Part shown: in pieces, positions 62,950 to 64,000 of the stretch | Position numbering within the stretch: position 1 is the first letter of the stretch | Layout: every line of letters starts with the position of its first letter | DNA from: Mytilisepta virgata | Taxonomy: Eukaryota; Mollusca; Bivalvia; Mytilida; Mytilidae | Assembly: GCA_028015205.1 (NCBI GenBank) | Contig: CM051516.1 | Location: 47,682,230 to 47,746,229 of the forward strand | Reading direction: 5' to 3' | Length of the DNA stretch: 64,000 nt | Notes under the pieces: model-generated | Database searches by the model: none | What the model was told of the DNA's origin: nothing | Seen by the model: only the letters and a program-made list of their open reading frames with translations | Position numbers and translations under genes: made by a program

Positions 62950-64000
62950 GAGGCTCACCAGAGCCTGTATCGCTCACCTGGAGTCTGGTTTTCATTGGAC
63001 AATTAATCAACTATTTGACCAAGTTTGTTGCAATTGGTTCAATTGTTCAGGGAAAATTTGTTGAAGATTTATTTTTCATAAGGTTTAATGTTAAAATATG
63101 TTCCCTGATGGTGGTAGTCCTGGCAGGAAGTTGACAAAATTGACCAGGAATAAGGGTGAACCTTAAATAAATGTAACAGAACCCGACCTCAAATTACACA
63201 AACCAATAACTCCTAAATAGAATTTGGGATTCCCTTAAAAATTTCAGGGTAGGTAGATCTCAACATGGCAAACATTTTTCAATTTATATTTCACTTCTAT
63301 CTCAAATAGTTTTGGAGATAAATGCAAAAATGTTAAAATTTTGAAATTTTACAAAAAAAGGGCAATAACTCCTAAATGGGTTTTGGGATTTCCTTTAAAA
63401 TTTCAGGGTATGTAGATCTCAACATGGCAAACATTTTTCAAATTTACATTTCACTTCTATCTCAAATAGTTTTGGAGATAAATGACGAAAAATGTTAAAT
63501 TATGAAAATTTGATGAAAAAGGGCAATAACTCTTAAAGGGGTTTTAGGATTTCCTTCAAAATTTCAGGTTAGGTAGATCTTGTCATGCTGATCAATTTTA
63601 CCTCATGTCAGATTTTTGATATCTGTAACGGTTTTTAAGTTATAAGCCAAAAACAACACATGCAACCCTATATTCTATTTTTAGCTACGACAACCATGTA
63701 TTGTCAGATCAAAATAAATTGAAGATTGTTTGTAGAGGACATGTCATAGATCATTCCTATTAAGTTTCAAACCAATCGGCCCAAGTTTCAGAGAAGATTT
63801 TTTAATAAAAAAATTTTAAAAATTTGACAAAAAAAGGGCAACAACTCCTAAATGGGTTTTGGGATTTCCTTTAAAATTTCAGGGTATGTAGATCTCAACA
63901 TGGCAAACATTTTTCAATTTTACATTTCACTTCTATCTCAAATAGTTTTGGAGATAAATGATGAAAAATGTTAAAATTTTGAAAATTTGACGAAAAAAGG
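62950..64000 (+). mobile_element. AGGCTC-family element, third copy, cut by window edge
   Basis: Begins AGAGGCTCACCAGAGCCTGT and CGCTCACCTGG, as in the copies at 10111 and 16629. The interior repeats a block containing AAAGGGCAATAACTC (63358, 63520, 63834) and AGATAAATG. The 3' end is beyond position 64000. Confidence 0.65.

Noticed and set aside
62950..64000. Upstream linker exon near the right edge
   Set aside because: Only AGGCTC-family repeat sequence is present; no segment resembles the linker.

Overview
The window is AT-rich, intron-rich eukaryotic DNA lying entirely inside one very large gene on the minus strand. Its 5' end lies beyond position 64000 and its 3' end lies before position 1. 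I placed 56 coding exons between 59102 and 796. All have GT donors and AG acceptors, every junction is in phase, and the joined exons give 8,523 nt (2,841 codons) with no internal stop. The product is a dynein heavy chain motor, read in order: end of the linker, AAA1, AAA2, AAA3, AAA4, stalk coiled coil 1, microtubule-binding tip, stalk coiled coil 2, AAA5, strut, and the start of AAA6.

The motor departs strongly from ordinary axonemal and cytoplasmic dyneins. AAA1, AAA2 and AAA3 keep good P-loops. The otherwise near-invariant FDEFNR motif after the AAA1 Walker B is changed, AAA4 has lost its P-loop lysine/arginine and its Walker B acid, and the stalk carries acidic and serine-rich insertions. 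The best class assignment is DNHD1 (dynein heavy chain domain-containing protein 1), made by elimination rather than by alignment.

The dispersed repeats point to a bivalve mollusc, probably a mussel (Mytilidae). They include tRNA-derived SINEs, short TIR elements, and several families made of internal tandem repeats that end in a hairpin followed by oligo-A.

Layout from high to low coordinates: 59.1-64.0 kb, intron filled with tandem-core repeat elements; 54.9-59.1 kb, linker exons; 51.5-53.7 kb, AAA1; 42.2-51.1 kb, AAA2, with a 136-bp satellite at 43.3-44.6 kb in one intron; 31.8-40.8 kb, AAA3; 28-31.6 kb, AAA4; 15.5-27.7 kb, stalk; 4.5-12.7 kb, AAA5 and strut; 0.8-1.5 kb, AAA6. The introns carry a piggyBac-like MITE with TTAA ends, a hAT-like element, two long near-perfect hairpins, two SINEs with exact target duplications, and three places where intron or exon-edge sequence was locally duplicated. 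I see no second gene, no RNA gene other than SINE heads, and no CRISPR array.
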